DNA of 64,000 nucleotides from Aldehydirespirator sp965219165 (GTDB lineage Bacteria > Actinomycetota > Acidimicrobiia > Acidimicrobiales > Aldehydirespiratoraceae): assembly GCA_965219165.1 (NCBI GenBank), contig CBDCMW010000002.1:3658001-3722000 (forward strand), in the 5' to 3' direction. Numbering within the stretch: position 1 is the first letter of the stretch; every line of letters starts with the position of its first letter. Of the stretch, positions 17,288 to 25,597 are shown one piece after another. The translations under genes were made by a program, and so were the position numbers. Below the pieces are notes generated by a model that did no database searches, was not told the DNA's origin, and saw only the letters and a program-made list of their open reading frames with translations.

Positions 17288-18568
17288 TCACGCCGCCAGC
17301 AACATCGCGGACTCCAACGACACACTCCAGAGAACGCGTCCACGACCGCCCGCCATGCGCCCGTCAACGACATCGACGACACCCCCCGACACGCTCCAGA
17401 GAATGGCGGCCTCGGTCGCGGCGTTGGTGACTCTGGCGGCGTGCCAGTTGGCGATCTGGTGTCGCCAGCGCCACAGGGTGCGGCCCAACCGGTTGATCTC
17501 TGCGGGCATGGCGGGGTCTTGGAGGTCGGCGGCGAGTTGGTCGACGGTGGCGGCGCCGACTTCGGCGTCGGCTATGTCGTAGACGCTGCGCAGGGTCTCT
17601 TTGGCGTGCCAGGCGTCGCGGACCTCGCCGTAGGGGTCTCCGGCGTCGAGCAGGCCCCGCAGCTTGGTGCGGCCGTGCTCGGTGATGTTCTCCGAGGCTG
17701 ACACGAGCAGCTTGCGCGCCCGGTAGAGGGGGTCGTGTTTGTGGCCGCGGTGTCCCAGGGTCTGGTTCTGGACTCTGCGGCGGACCTCGTCGAGGGCGTC
17801 GTTGCCGAGCCGCACGACGTGGAACGGGTCCGCGACTTGCCTCGCGTGGGGCGCCGCGGCGTCGAACGCGGCCCGGTACGGGCCCGAGAGGTCCAGCACC
17901 GCCCAGCGGATGTTCGCGCGCCAGCCGCTGGGCCGACCAAGCAGCCACCGGGTCGGCGCTTTGGCGGTTCTGCCTGCCACTATGTCAAGGAGCTGGCCGC
18001 GTCCGACGTCGACGATGCTGGTCGCCCAGGCCTTGGTGCGGAACCGTCCCCGGCGCCACATCAGGTGCTCGTCGAGGCCCAGCGCGTCTGTGCCGCGGAT
18101 CCGCTCGGTGTCGGCGTCGAGCAGCGCCTCGCCCCAGCGGCGCACCGACGTGTTGACGGGGTGCCAGCTGCATCCCAGCTCCTCAGCGACGTCTTTGACC
18201 GGGCGGCCACGGCCCGCCTGGCGCGTCGCCCAGCGGCCCGCCCGCGTGGTCAGCCGCTCCCGCTCGGGCGCGATCTCGCGATCCTGCTCGGTGACCGCTC
18301 CCCCAGAGCATCCCCGCTGTGGGCAGCGCCAGCGGCGCTTGTGCCACACCAGCCGAACAGCCCGCCCGAACGCGGGGAGGTCCACCAGCTCGACCGGCCG
18401 CTCGCCGTTGGACCACAACGGCCCGCCGCAAGCCCTGCAGCCCGGTCTCGGCGCCCGACGGCGGATGTGCACCCGCAACGGCTCGCCGGCTTCGCCGTCG
18501 ACGCCGAGCACCTCGACGTCGCCCAGTCCCACCAGCACCTCACACACGCGCGTAGGGTCAACTTCCAC
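17288..18568 (-). CDS. ISL3 family transposase
   Basis: GTG 18568, seven bases behind GGAGG, gives 426 residues; the frame reaching 18733 crosses the terminal repeat and cannot be native. The N-terminus has the zinc-ribbon of ISL3 enzymes (GCRACGGPLWSN and RWRCPQRGCSGG). A helix-turn-helix follows (VKDVAEELGCSWHPVNTSVR), then the DDE nuclease: ALGLDEHLMW, VADPFHVVRLGNDALDEVRR, and the late acidic residue in VTNAATEAAI. It catalyses transposition at the 30-bp ends and, with the intact 8-base duplication, is the most likely cause of the insertion. Confidence 0.93.
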   Translation of the reverse strand: MEVDPTRVCEVLVGLGDVEVLGVDGEAGEPLRVHIRRRAPRPGCRACGGPLWSNGERPVELVDLPAFGRAVRLVWHKRRWRCPQRGCSGGAVTEQDREIAPERERLTTRAGRWATRQAGRGRPVKDVAEELGCSWHPVNTSVRRWGEALLDADTERIRGTDALGLDEHLMWRRGRFRTKAWATSIVDVGRGQLLDIVAGRTAKAPTRWLLGRPSGWRANIRWAVLDLSGPYRAAFDAAAPHARQVADPFHVVRLGNDALDEVRRRVQNQTLGHRGHKHDPLYRARKLLVSASENITEHGRTKLRGLLDAGDPYGEVRDAWHAKETLRSVYDIADAEVGAATVDQLAADLQDPAMPAEINRLGRTLWRWRHQIANWHAARVTNAATEAAILWSVSGGVVDVVDGRMAGGRGRVLWSVSLESAMLLAA

Positions 18569-18647
18569 AGGGATCCTCCAGATTCTCGGCTGCCTTGGCG
18601 GTGCCGATTCTGGGGGATCCCTCGCGTTCAGCCGCGGATGGCTGCTG

Positions 18648-18677
18648 CCCTCACTCCACCCTGATTCGCGAAGCGCC
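18648..18677 (-). repeat. Right terminal inverted repeat (30 bp)
   Basis: Exact reverse complement of the left repeat, followed at 18678-18685 by the second copy of the target duplication ACCAAACG. The ISL3 transposase start lies 79 bases inward. Confidence 0.95.
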
Positions 18678-18963
18678 ACCAAACGCCTTGGGGCTGACTC
18701 GGTGCGAAGCGGCATCCTGATAGCGACTAACAAGAGGGTCGTGTTCTACGCCAAGAGGGCCACCGGCCACGACATCAACTTCTTCCGCTACAAGGCCATC
18801 TCGTCCGTCGACACGGGCAAGAACATGATGGGCGCGTACATCACGCTGGTGGTGTCAGGCAACGAGGCCAACCTCAAATGGATAAAGGACGGCGACGCTG
18901 CCGGGTTCGTGGAGACTGTTCAAGACCAGATGGAGAGCGTCTAGGCGGAACTGCCAGTCCCCG

Positions 18964-19595
18964 CTACTCCGTCCCTGGGTGCAAGATTCTTCCGACCTCG
19001 TTCCACGCATCCCTGAACCCGCTCGTGTGCGCGAATCGCCAACTTCCCGCACGGCGCAAAGCCCGTAGTCGTCCGACTCTGCCTGCCGTTCGCAAGACCA
19101 CAACGAATCGCTGCCGGACCAAACTCCGTCCTCTAGCCGCGAATGTCATCTGAACGAACGCAGTCTCATAGGCGCAGAAGATGGCGAACGCGTACACGCC
19201 CATCAGCGCAACAGGGGTCAGCCACAACGGCAGGAGGAACTCGCGCAACAGCAGTCCGTGGTCAAGGTCTGCCCAATCGTTTAGCACACGCCGAATGGCC
19301 CATCCCACTGCCGAGATGCTGAACCCGATGAGGTAGAGGTTCGCCAAGGTGGATGCCGGGGTGGGCCGCTCGGTGCCCGCTGACCAGGCTGAGATGATGC
19401 TGGCAAGACCCGCGAGCGCCTGCGCAGGAATTTCAATCCACAGAGGGAACGACGCTAGGTCAGCGACGAAGCCGACCACCTCAACGAGGGCAATGGGCCG
19501 GATGCTCGCCCGCCACCCAAATCCGGGCTCGTCGATGGCGTCGTCAAACTTGAATAGGAGTCCGATTCCGCCGAGCACTAGCCATAGGGCTGGTT
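18964..19595 (-). pseudogene. Membrane-protein gene truncated by an IS3-family insertion
   Basis: The minus-strand frame gives a protein with about four membrane segments (LWLVLGGIGLLFKF, LASFPLWIEIPAQALAGLAS, LANLYLIGFSISAVGWAI, LTPVALMGVYAFAIFCAYE) and a basic C-terminal tail. The upstream end runs into the IS3 terminal sequence near 19595, so the native start is missing; residues encoded beyond that belong to the IS. No family recognised. The gene is convergent with the split PH-domain gene. Confidence 0.6.
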
Positions 19596-19875
19596 TGGAG
19601 CTGACCCGGTTTGGTTGACACCCTGATCCTGGGATCCTTGGAGGGTCCAGAGGGGAGTCAATCATGGGAGGACGCACTCGTGTGTCGGCGGCCATGAGAT
19701 CCTGCCCAGTGGCGGCCATGTAGCTGCCCGCTGGCGGCCAACAGTTCTGCCCGGCGGCGGCCAACAGAACTGCCCGCGTTGAAGTCCGTTTCCCGTCGGG
19801 GTCCACCTTGGCGGGGTGCTCCTCCTACTCGAATGGCCGGTCACCACGACCGTGGCCATCGAGCAGGAGGAGCAA

Positions 19876-21359
19876 GTGAAGTCTCGCGAGGAAATCATGA
19901 ACATGTTGGAAGCGTTCGACCTGTGTGGGTCGTTGCGTGGCGCCGGTGAGCTGGCCGGCGTGTCTCATCACACTGTGGCCCGTTATGTCGCTGAGCGCGA
20001 CGAGGGTCGGCTGGGGGGTGTGGGCCCGGTGCGCGGGGAGCGGATCATTGATCCGTTCTTGCCGAAGATCGAGGAGTGGGTCGAGCGGTCTCACGCCAAG
20101 ATCCGCGCCGACCGGGCCTTTGACAAGCTGAAGGCGTTGGGGTTCGAGGGGTCGGACCGCACGGTGCGCCGGGCGGTGGCGGAGGTGAAGGCCAACCATC
20201 GCCGTGGTCGGCGGCGGGTGTATCGGCCGTGGATCGCGGAGCCTGGGATGTGGGCGCAGTGGGATGGGGCGCGGGCCCGATCATCGCCGGGCGAAGAACG
20301 AATCTGTTCTGTGCGTGGTTGGCGTGGTCGCGGTTCCGGGTGGTGGTGCCGTGCCGGGATCGCAGGCTGGCGACGGTGATCGGCTGTGTGGATCGGGCGA
20401 TGAGGGCCTTCGGCGGCGCGCCGACGTATTGGTTGACCGACAACGAGCGCACGGTCACGATCGATCACGTCGCTGGGATCGCTGTGCGCCATCCGGAGAT
20501 CGTTGCGGTCGGCGGCCACTACGGGATCACGATCGCGACGTGTGTGCCGGCGGATCCTGAGTCCAAGGGCGGCAGCGAGGCGACGGTGCGGGTCGCCAAG
20601 GCCGACTTGGTGCCCACCGACGCCAATTTGCGCGGCGACTACGCCAGCTGGGCCGAGCTGGTCGAGGCCTGTGAGGCGTGGATGGCTGAGATCAACGGTC
20701 GTGAGCATCGGGTGACCCGGCGGGCACCGGTCGAGATGCTGGCTGAGGAACGGCATCGGCTGCACGCGCTGCCCGAGGCCCCTTACACGGCGGTGCTCGG
20801 CGAGACCCGGAAAGTCTCCTGGAGCTCCACGATCAGCTTCGGTGGCGTGACCTACTCGGTCCCGCACGCCCTTGCCGATGAGACGGTGTGGGTGCGTGTG
20901 GACGGTGACCACCTCGTCGTCACCCACTGCGCACCGTCAGGACCTGTCGAGGTCGCCCGCCACCAGCGTTCGACACCTGGGCATCCGATGATCGACGACG
21001 CCCACTACCCGCCGCGCCCGGCTGGGCCGCTCGGGCGGCGTCCCAAGCCGACGAGCGCGGCCGAGGCCGAGTTCTTGTCGTTGGGAGACGGCGCCCGGCT
21101 GTGGCTGGTCGAGGCCGCCTCGGCGGGCACGTCACGGATCAAAACCAAGATGGCCCAAGCCGTTGACCTGGCCCGCCTGCACGGCCAGATGCGCGTTGAT
21201 TGGGCGCTCGGTCACGCCGCCACCTACGCCCGTTTCGCCGACGGCGACCTCGCGTCGATCCTCGCCGCGCATCCTGTCGGCGAGCGCCACACCGCCGGCG
21301 AGGACCACTCGCTGCAGCCCGGCACCGCCGCCTGGGGCCGCCTCGGAGGCAACCAATGA
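19876..21359 (+). pseudogene. istA: istA transposase with a frame disruption near 20270
   Basis: GTG 19876 starts a normal IstA: a helix-turn-helix (GSLRGAGELAGVSHHTVARY), then KIRADRAFDKLKALGFEGSD and the catalytic entry EPGMWAQWD. Just after that Asp the frame breaks. The sequence GGATGGGGCGCGGG continues correctly only in the other frame (GAGPIIAGRRTNLFCAWL, YWLTDNERTVT, PESKGGSEATV with the last catalytic Glu) to 21359. A two-base loss of TG (from WDWGAGPI) would explain it. A programmed shift cannot be excluded but is not typical of this family. Confidence 0.85.
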
Positions 21360-22120
21360 ACCCAGCACCGATCGACGAGGTAGTCGACCTGTTGCGCGCC
21401 CTGCGCCTGCCCCACATGCGCGCCGCAGCACCGGAGCTGTTGGCCACCGCCAAAGCACAACGCTGGGAGCCGGCCGAAGCGATGCGCGCACTGCTCACCG
21501 AGGAGCTCGCCGGCCGTCAAGCGTCCTCAATCCGGGCCCGGCGCAAAGCGGCCGGGTTCCCCACCGGCAAGACCTTCGACGCCTGGGACGAGACCGTGTC
21601 ATCGATCCCGGCGCCGACCCAGCGGGCGCTGCGCACCCTGGAGTGGATCCACCGCCACGAGAACCTCGTCGTGTGCGGACCATCAGGCACAGGCAAGACC
21701 CACTTCCTTGAAGCGCTCGGCCACGCCGCCGTCGACGCCGGCCACAAGATCACCTGGTTCAGCCTCGAGCACCTCGGAGCGCTCGTGCGTCGCCACAGCG
21801 CCGACGACACCGCAGCCAAAGCCATCCGACGCATCATGCGAGCCGACGTCGTCGTGATCGACGACATCGGCCTGCTCCCGGTCACAGCCGAGACCGCCGA
21901 GGCGCTCTACCGCGTTGTCGACGCCGCCTACGAGAAGCGCTCCATCGCCTTGTCGAGCAATCTTCACCCGGCCGGCTTCGACGAGCTCATGCCCAAGACC
22001 ATCGCCAACGCCACCGTCGACCGGCTGCTGCACCACGCCCACGTCGTGCTCACCGCCGGCGACAGCATCCGCCTCACCCAGGCCACCGCCGGCAAGGGGG
22101 TGATGCCACTGACCAACTGA
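21356..22120 (+). CDS. istB: IS21 helper ATPase IstB
   Basis: ATG 21356 overlaps the istA stop (ATGA). The 254 residues hold an N-terminal helical domain (APIDEVVDLLRALRLPHM), an AAA+ core with Walker A CGPSGTGKTHFLEALGHAA and Walker B ADVVVIDDIGLLP, and sensor regions (ALSSNLHPAGFDELM). The family's ending, LHHAHVVLTAGDSIRL, is present. IstB is an ATP-regulated DNA-binding helper that selects targets and activates IstA. It is intact even though istA is not. Confidence 0.95.
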   Translation: MNPAPIDEVVDLLRALRLPHMRAAAPELLATAKAQRWEPAEAMRALLTEELAGRQASSIRARRKAAGFPTGKTFDAWDETVSSIPAPTQRALRTLEWIHRHENLVVCGPSGTGKTHFLEALGHAAVDAGHKITWFSLEHLGALVRRHSADDTAAKAIRRIMRADVVVIDDIGLLPVTAETAEALYRVVDAAYEKRSIALSSNLHPAGFDELMPKTIANATVDRLLHHAHVVLTAGDSIRLTQATAGKGVMPLTN

Positions 22121-22603
22121 ACCCCGGGCAAATCTGTTGGCCACGAACGGGCAGTTCTGTTGGCCACCTACGGGCAGTTCTGCTGTCCGCCACTGGGCAG
22201 ATCCCACTGGCCATTGACACTCGTGCGCCGTATCCGTCTGAGTACAAGGCCGAGCTGGTCCGGTTGGTCCGTGAGGAGGGCCGGTCGCCGTCGGAGCTCG
22301 CTCGCGAGTTCGAGCCGTCGGCGCAGTCGATCATGAACTGGGTCGCGCAGGCTGAGATCGATGACGGCAAGCGCGGCGGGGTGACGACTGATGAGAAGGC
22401 CGTTCATCGAGGCGGAGAAGGCCAACTTCTCGATCAAGCAGATGTTGCTTCGACCGGTTGAGTCCGCTCAATATCGGTCTATCCGCTACAGCGAGCGCCT
22501 CGCCGCGAACGCCGCGGTCAGCTCGGTGGGGACCCGACAACGCGTTGGCCGAGACGATCATCGGGCTCTAAGGTCCGTGAGGGCGAGCGGGTCGGCACGA
22601 GAT

Positions 22604-23092
22604 TCAGCGGGCCGGAACAAGGCCGCGAGTGGCAGCTGCCCAAGCAACTGTCGCCCCCGCGCCAGCTACGAGGTAGGGACCCAGCGGCCGGCTGGCCCGC
22701 ATGCCGTGTCGAGACAGAACGACCAGCGCCTCGGGCAAGGCCAGCACGAACCCTGCCGCTAGGCCCAACAGCGCGATCTGCCAGCCCCACCACCCGCACA
22801 GCAGGCCGTTCAGCACGCTGAGGCGGACATCGCCGAAGCCCATCGACGGTGGATGGACGAAGTGGACCGCGGCCAGCAGCGCCCCGCATGCTGCGGACCC
22901 CAGCGCCGCGCCGACGAGGCCAGACGGATCAGCGTCCACTACTGACGGCGCTGCGAACAGCAGCCAAACGGCCCCTGCGACGGGCCAGATGAGGCGCGTC
23001 GGGAGTATCCCGGTGCGATAGTCGGTCACAGCCAGCCAAATGCCCGCAGCCAGCCAGACGGCGACCGCGGTCAGAACGAGCATCTCGGGCAT
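22604..23092 (-). CDS. Type IV prepilin peptidase (A24A family, TadV/CpaA-like)
   Basis: About 162 residues from ATG 23092. An aspartic membrane protease: the first catalytic Asp lies in LAVTDYRTGILPTRL and the second in the GxGD-like motif SMGFGDVRLS, separated by membrane helices (LIWPVAGAVWLLFAA, ALGSAACGALLAAVHFV). The short form without the methylase domain is typical of Tad/Flp systems, where it cleaves the leader from the pilin and TadE-like pseudopilins. It is divergent from the pilus operon, and the two share the AT-rich region 23093-23238. The IS3 scar ends 33 bases beyond its stop. Confidence 0.88.
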   Translation of the reverse strand: MPEMLVLTAVAVWLAAGIWLAVTDYRTGILPTRLIWPVAGAVWLLFAAPSVVDADPSGLVGAALGSAACGALLAAVHFVHPPSMGFGDVRLSVLNGLLCGWWGWQIALLGLAAGFVLALPEALVVLSRHGMRASRPLGPYLVAGAGATVAWAAATRGLVPAR

Positions 23093-23238
23093 GCCCACCG
23101 CGAGGACGATATTCCGGGGACGTTCTACCCAGACATATCTAGTGTAGGCATTCGCAAGAAACTCTTTCAGTATGTATATATTCTCACACTGCTCCCGGCG
23201 TATGCCGGCGTGTGACATACGGACACCGCAAGGAACAG
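23093..23238. promoter_or_regulatory. AT-rich divergent control region of the pilus locus
   Basis: This region between the peptidase and cpaB contains TATCTAGTGTAGGC and TATGTATATATTCTC, clearly more AT-rich than the coding sequence around it. The latter could supply a -10 element for the rightward operon. A ribosome site AAGGAACAG lies before cpaB. No operator palindrome is obvious. Confidence 0.4.
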
Positions 23239-24024
23239 ATGTCAAATCCTCCCCCGTCCAGAGAGCGCGCGCCGACGGCGCCCCGAGGCCAAGGGCGTCA
23301 GGTGGCGTTCTCTGGAACCCAGGAGCGGCGGCGGGGCGGGGTCTTCCTGCTCGGCTTGGTGTTGGTGCTCGGGGCCGGGTTGGGCTTCTGGTTCATCTTC
23401 CAGAGCATCGACGAGCGCTCCGAATATCTGATGGCGGCTCGAACCATCGAGCGCTGGGAGGTGGCTCGGGCGGAGGACTTCACCGTCGTCGAGGCGAACG
23501 TGGGGTCGGCTTCGGCTCTCACCTCTGACCGGCTCGGCGCGGTGCAGGGCAAATGGGCGACCGGCCGGATTCCGGTCGGGACGATCATCGTCGAAGGCCT
23601 GTTCGAGACGCCTCCCCTGTCAGCCGAGTCCGAAGTGGAGAGAGTGCTGATCCAGGTCAGGCTGCCCTCGGCGGAGGCTCCCTTCGGCTCTCTCAATACG
23701 GGCGACACGGTGGCCCTGCTGGGCCGGGAGTCCGTGGGCGGGGAGGCTCAGGCAAGCCCCCTAGGTCTCATTGGGATTCTCAGGCTGGAATTCGTGTCAG
23801 GCGATGACATCTACTACGTCGTCACCCCCGAGGAGGCCCTGGACGTCAAGAGCAGTGTCGACCGGTACATGGCCGCATCGGACCGAACCATATTGAAACT
23901 GGGCTTCGACCTGACAGCTGGGGACTTGGCGGAGGCGTTGGAGCAGCAGGCTGTTGTTCCACCTGCTCTTACCTACACCGAGACTGAAGTGGGGTCAGGC
24001 TTCGAGCCTGTCGAGGACCAATGA
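23239..24024 (+). CDS. CpaB-like SAF-domain pilus assembly protein
   Basis: ATG 23239 with an AAGGAACAG ribosome site gives 261 residues. One membrane helix lies near residues 35-57 (VFLLGLVLVLGAGLGFWFIF). A SAF domain follows (MAARTIERWEVARAEDFTVV, then GRIPVGTIIVEGLF) and a beta-rich C-terminal part. CpaB/RcpC proteins of Tad systems have this order and are thought to stabilise the machine at the cell envelope. First gene of the plus-strand Tad operon; tadZ follows after 55 bases. Confidence 0.75.
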   Translation: MSNPPPSRERAPTAPRGQGRQVAFSGTQERRRGGVFLLGLVLVLGAGLGFWFIFQSIDERSEYLMAARTIERWEVARAEDFTVVEANVGSASALTSDRLGAVQGKWATGRIPVGTIIVEGLFETPPLSAESEVERVLIQVRLPSAEAPFGSLNTGDTVALLGRESVGGEAQASPLGLIGILRLEFVSGDDIYYVVTPEEALDVKSSVDRYMAASDRTILKLGFDLTAGDLAEALEQQAVVPPALTYTETEVGSGFEPVEDQ

Positions 24025-24079
24025 GGACTGTGGTCTCCCCGAGCAGCCGTCGAGCGCCCGACCAGATTCGGCCGGCCCC

Positions 24080-25597
24080 GTGCTGACCGTCTACAGCACC
24101 AACGGTTCGCCCGGAGCCTCCACCACGGCCATGCACCTGGCCGCCCACTGGGCCTCGACGGGTCGCGAGGTCCTGCTCATCGAGGCGGACCCCGCCGGGG
24201 GCATGCTGAGCCACAATCTGGGGATCCAGTTCACGCCCGGGTCGGCGTCGTTCGTCGCCTCGGGCCTGCCGGTGCTCAGCAGCCATCTGATCGAGCACGC
24301 CCAGGATGTGCTGTTCGAGAACCTGCACGTGATGCCGGCCCCGGCCAGTCCCGCGGGCGCCCGCGGCATCTTCCGCACCTTCGCCGACAGCGCCGAGGAC
24401 CTCTGGACGATCTCTGAGAGCGACCTGGCGGTGATCATCGACGGGGGGCGGATCACCGCCGACACCGCAGCCTCGGAGCTGACGACCAGGGCAGCCGGAG
24501 TGGTCGTGGTATGCCGCAACAACAGCCAGTTCTCGAGCCTGGAGCATCTCAAGGACGTGCTGGCCGCCGGTCCCGACGACGACGGCCCCCAGGGCTGCGC
24601 GGTCACCATCGGCAAGTCCCCCATGGAAGACGAGGAATGGCGCGCGAGCTACGGCCTTGCCTTCTGCGGCACCATCGAACTCGTCGCCGACATGACCGCG
24701 GACCTCTCCCCCTACTTGAACCGCAACAAGCGCAAGTCCAAGAAGTGGTGGCACAGCCTGGCGCAAGTCGGAGAGAAGCTGTACCAGTACGCGCAGCCGC
24801 CCGCGTCGGACCCCTCCCGCCGGCTCCGTCCCGCGGCGCAGACCCCCTCGCCCAGGACGGAGCTTGCGGGCGACGTAGATCACGGCGCCAACCAGGCCGC
24901 TACCGGCTCACAGCTATCCCATGCCCAAGATCCGACGGACCACGGACAGCCTCCGATGGCGCCATCGGAACCCATGCCGGGCCCTGCGTCGCCGATGGCG
25001 CCCGCTGCCGGGGCGGACTCTGGGCAGCCCCATTACCCCCACTACCTGCCACCGAGCCCCGAGCCTCAGCCGGGCCTTTGGCAGTCCCATCACCTGCCAC
25101 CCTCCGCGGGACCCGAGGGCTACGTGCCCTACACGCCGCCGGCCCACGAGCAACCCCACCCGGCCCACGAGCAACCCCACCCGGCCTACGAGCAACCCCA
25201 CCCGTCGCCCGGGCACGAACAACCCCACCCGGCCTACGAGCAACCCCAGCCGTCGCCCGGGCACGAACAACCCCACCCGGCCTACGAACAGCCCCAGCCC
25301 GGGGCCTTCGAGGCCTATGGACCGGCACAGCAGCCGACACCCGCCTATGAGCAGCCTGCCGCTGGACTTGAACCCCCGTCTCGGGCGCCGTCGCATGAGC
25401 GGGCACCGGCGTTGTCCGCGGAGGAGTGGAGCGCTGGAGCCGGGCAGCCGGTGGCTGCGGGGGTTGAGTCCGGCCCGAAGCCGGATATGGAGCCCACCGG
25501 TTCGTTCCGGGAGTGGGCGGTCAAGCTGCACGGCGCCAACGCGGGGGACACGCCAGCTCAGAACCGGAGCGGCGAGGGATTTGGTCCCGCGGTTTGA
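24080..25597 (+). CDS. tadZ: TadZ/CpaE-like localisation ATPase with proline-rich repeat tail
   Basis: GTG 24080 is the only in-frame start near the domain. Residues 1-235 are a ParA/MinD fold: P-loop region YSTNGSPGASTTAMHLAAHW, EADPAGGML, LAVIIDGGRI and GVVVVCRNN. The P-loop has Ala/Ser where ParA proteins have lysine, as is known for the atypical ATPases TadZ. It would position the pilus machine at the inner membrane. The last 260 residues are Pro/Gln/His/Glu-rich with tandem repeats. The stop shares its final A with the ATG of the ATPase gene. Confidence 0.8.
   Translation: MLTVYSTNGSPGASTTAMHLAAHWASTGREVLLIEADPAGGMLSHNLGIQFTPGSASFVASGLPVLSSHLIEHAQDVLFENLHVMPAPASPAGARGIFRTFADSAEDLWTISESDLAVIIDGGRITADTAASELTTRAAGVVVVCRNNSQFSSLEHLKDVLAAGPDDDGPQGCAVTIGKSPMEDEEWRASYGLAFCGTIELVADMTADLSPYLNRNKRKSKKWWHSLAQVGEKLYQYAQPPASDPSRRLRPAAQTPSPRTELAGDVDHGANQAATGSQLSHAQDPTDHGQPPMAPSEPMPGPASPMAPAAGADSGQPHYPHYLPPSPEPQPGLWQSHHLPPSAGPEGYVPYTPPAHEQPHPAHEQPHPAYEQPHPSPGHEQPHPAYEQPQPSPGHEQPHPAYEQPQPGAFEAYGPAQQPTPAYEQPAAGLEPPSRAPSHERAPALSAEEWSAGAGQPVAAGVESGPKPDMEPTGSFREWAVKLHGANAGDTPAQNRSGEGFGPAV
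25138..25310 (+). repeat. Tandem repeats in the tadZ tail
   Basis: In-frame repeats of 21-48 bases encode PAHEQPH, PAYEQPH and PSPGHEQPHPAYEQPQ units about six times over. The repetition is at DNA level, with CCCGGCCTACGAGCAACCCC recurring, so copy number probably changes by slippage. Confidence 0.8.

Larger units (their letters stand above)
13608..18677 (-). mobile_element. ISL3-family transposon carrying a Tn554-like tnpA-tnpB-tnpC module (5070 bp)
   Basis: The ends are 30-bp perfect inverted repeats. An 8-base target duplication, ACCAAACG, flanks them at 13600-13607 and 18678-18685. GG-starting inverted repeats and 8-base duplications are the hallmark of ISL3 elements, and an ISL3 transposase lies at the right end. 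The other three genes, tightly overlapping on the same strand, are two tyrosine recombinases and a DUF6262-like protein, the set that mobilises Tn554. All four genes are intact, and the insertion restores the host gene exactly when removed. Two independent transposition chemistries in one unit is the notable point. Confidence 0.93.
13132..18944 (+). pseudogene. DUF2510 plus bacterial PH-domain gene split by a transposon
   Basis: ATG 13132 starts a protein with a DUF2510-like box (SWQPDPTSRYKLRWRDAAG, NWTDHV), a proline-rich linker, and a Lys/Ala-rich coiled coil (RAEARKARTEAKKAELRQRL). It is cut at 13607. Reading resumes at 18686 with RLGADSVRSGILIATNKRVV, FYAKRATGHDINFFRYKAIS and a C-terminal amphipathic helix, the pattern of a bacterial PH domain, ending at 18944. 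Removing the element plus one 8-base target copy restores one open frame of 244 codons with no stop or shift, so the insertion looks recent. The two fragments are not expected to give a normal product. Confidence 0.85.
19683..22219 (+). mobile_element. IS21-family insertion sequence (2537 bp)
   Basis: Ends are TGT...ACA. The left end reads TGTCGGCGGCCATGAGATC and the right end, reversed, TGTCAATGGCCAGTGGGATC. Inside each end are three or four repeated blocks ending in CTGCCC(G/A), the multiple internal repeats that IstA binds in IS21 elements. A 6-base duplication CTCGTG lies at 19677-19682 and 22220-22225. istA is frameshifted and istB intact, so autonomous movement is doubtful. Confidence 0.92.
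19664..22461 (+). pseudogene. IS3-family orfA split by IS21
   Basis: ATG 19664 encodes MGGRTR; after IS21 and one 6-base duplicate are removed, the frame continues APYPSEYKAELVRLVREEGR, SPSELAREFEPSAQSIMNWV and QAEIDDGKRGG. This is the helix-turn-helix of IS3 OrfA proteins. The frame then drifts into a deleted region and stops at 22461. In-frame rejoining at the duplication proves IS21 came second. Confidence 0.85.
19596..22571 (+). mobile_element. IS3-family remnant, interrupted by IS21
   Basis: The left end looks like an IS3 terminus (TGGAGCTGACCCGGTTTGG, then GTTGACACC) 68 bases before an orfA start. After the nested IS21, orfA continues, and scraps of orfB follow: FIEAEKANFSIKQM, then SIRYSERLAANAAVSSVGT, then in a shifted frame DNALAETIIGL and a stop at 22571. 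These are first and last pieces of an integrase-core OrfB with the catalytic middle deleted. No right inverted repeat remains, so the element is dead. Confidence 0.8.
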
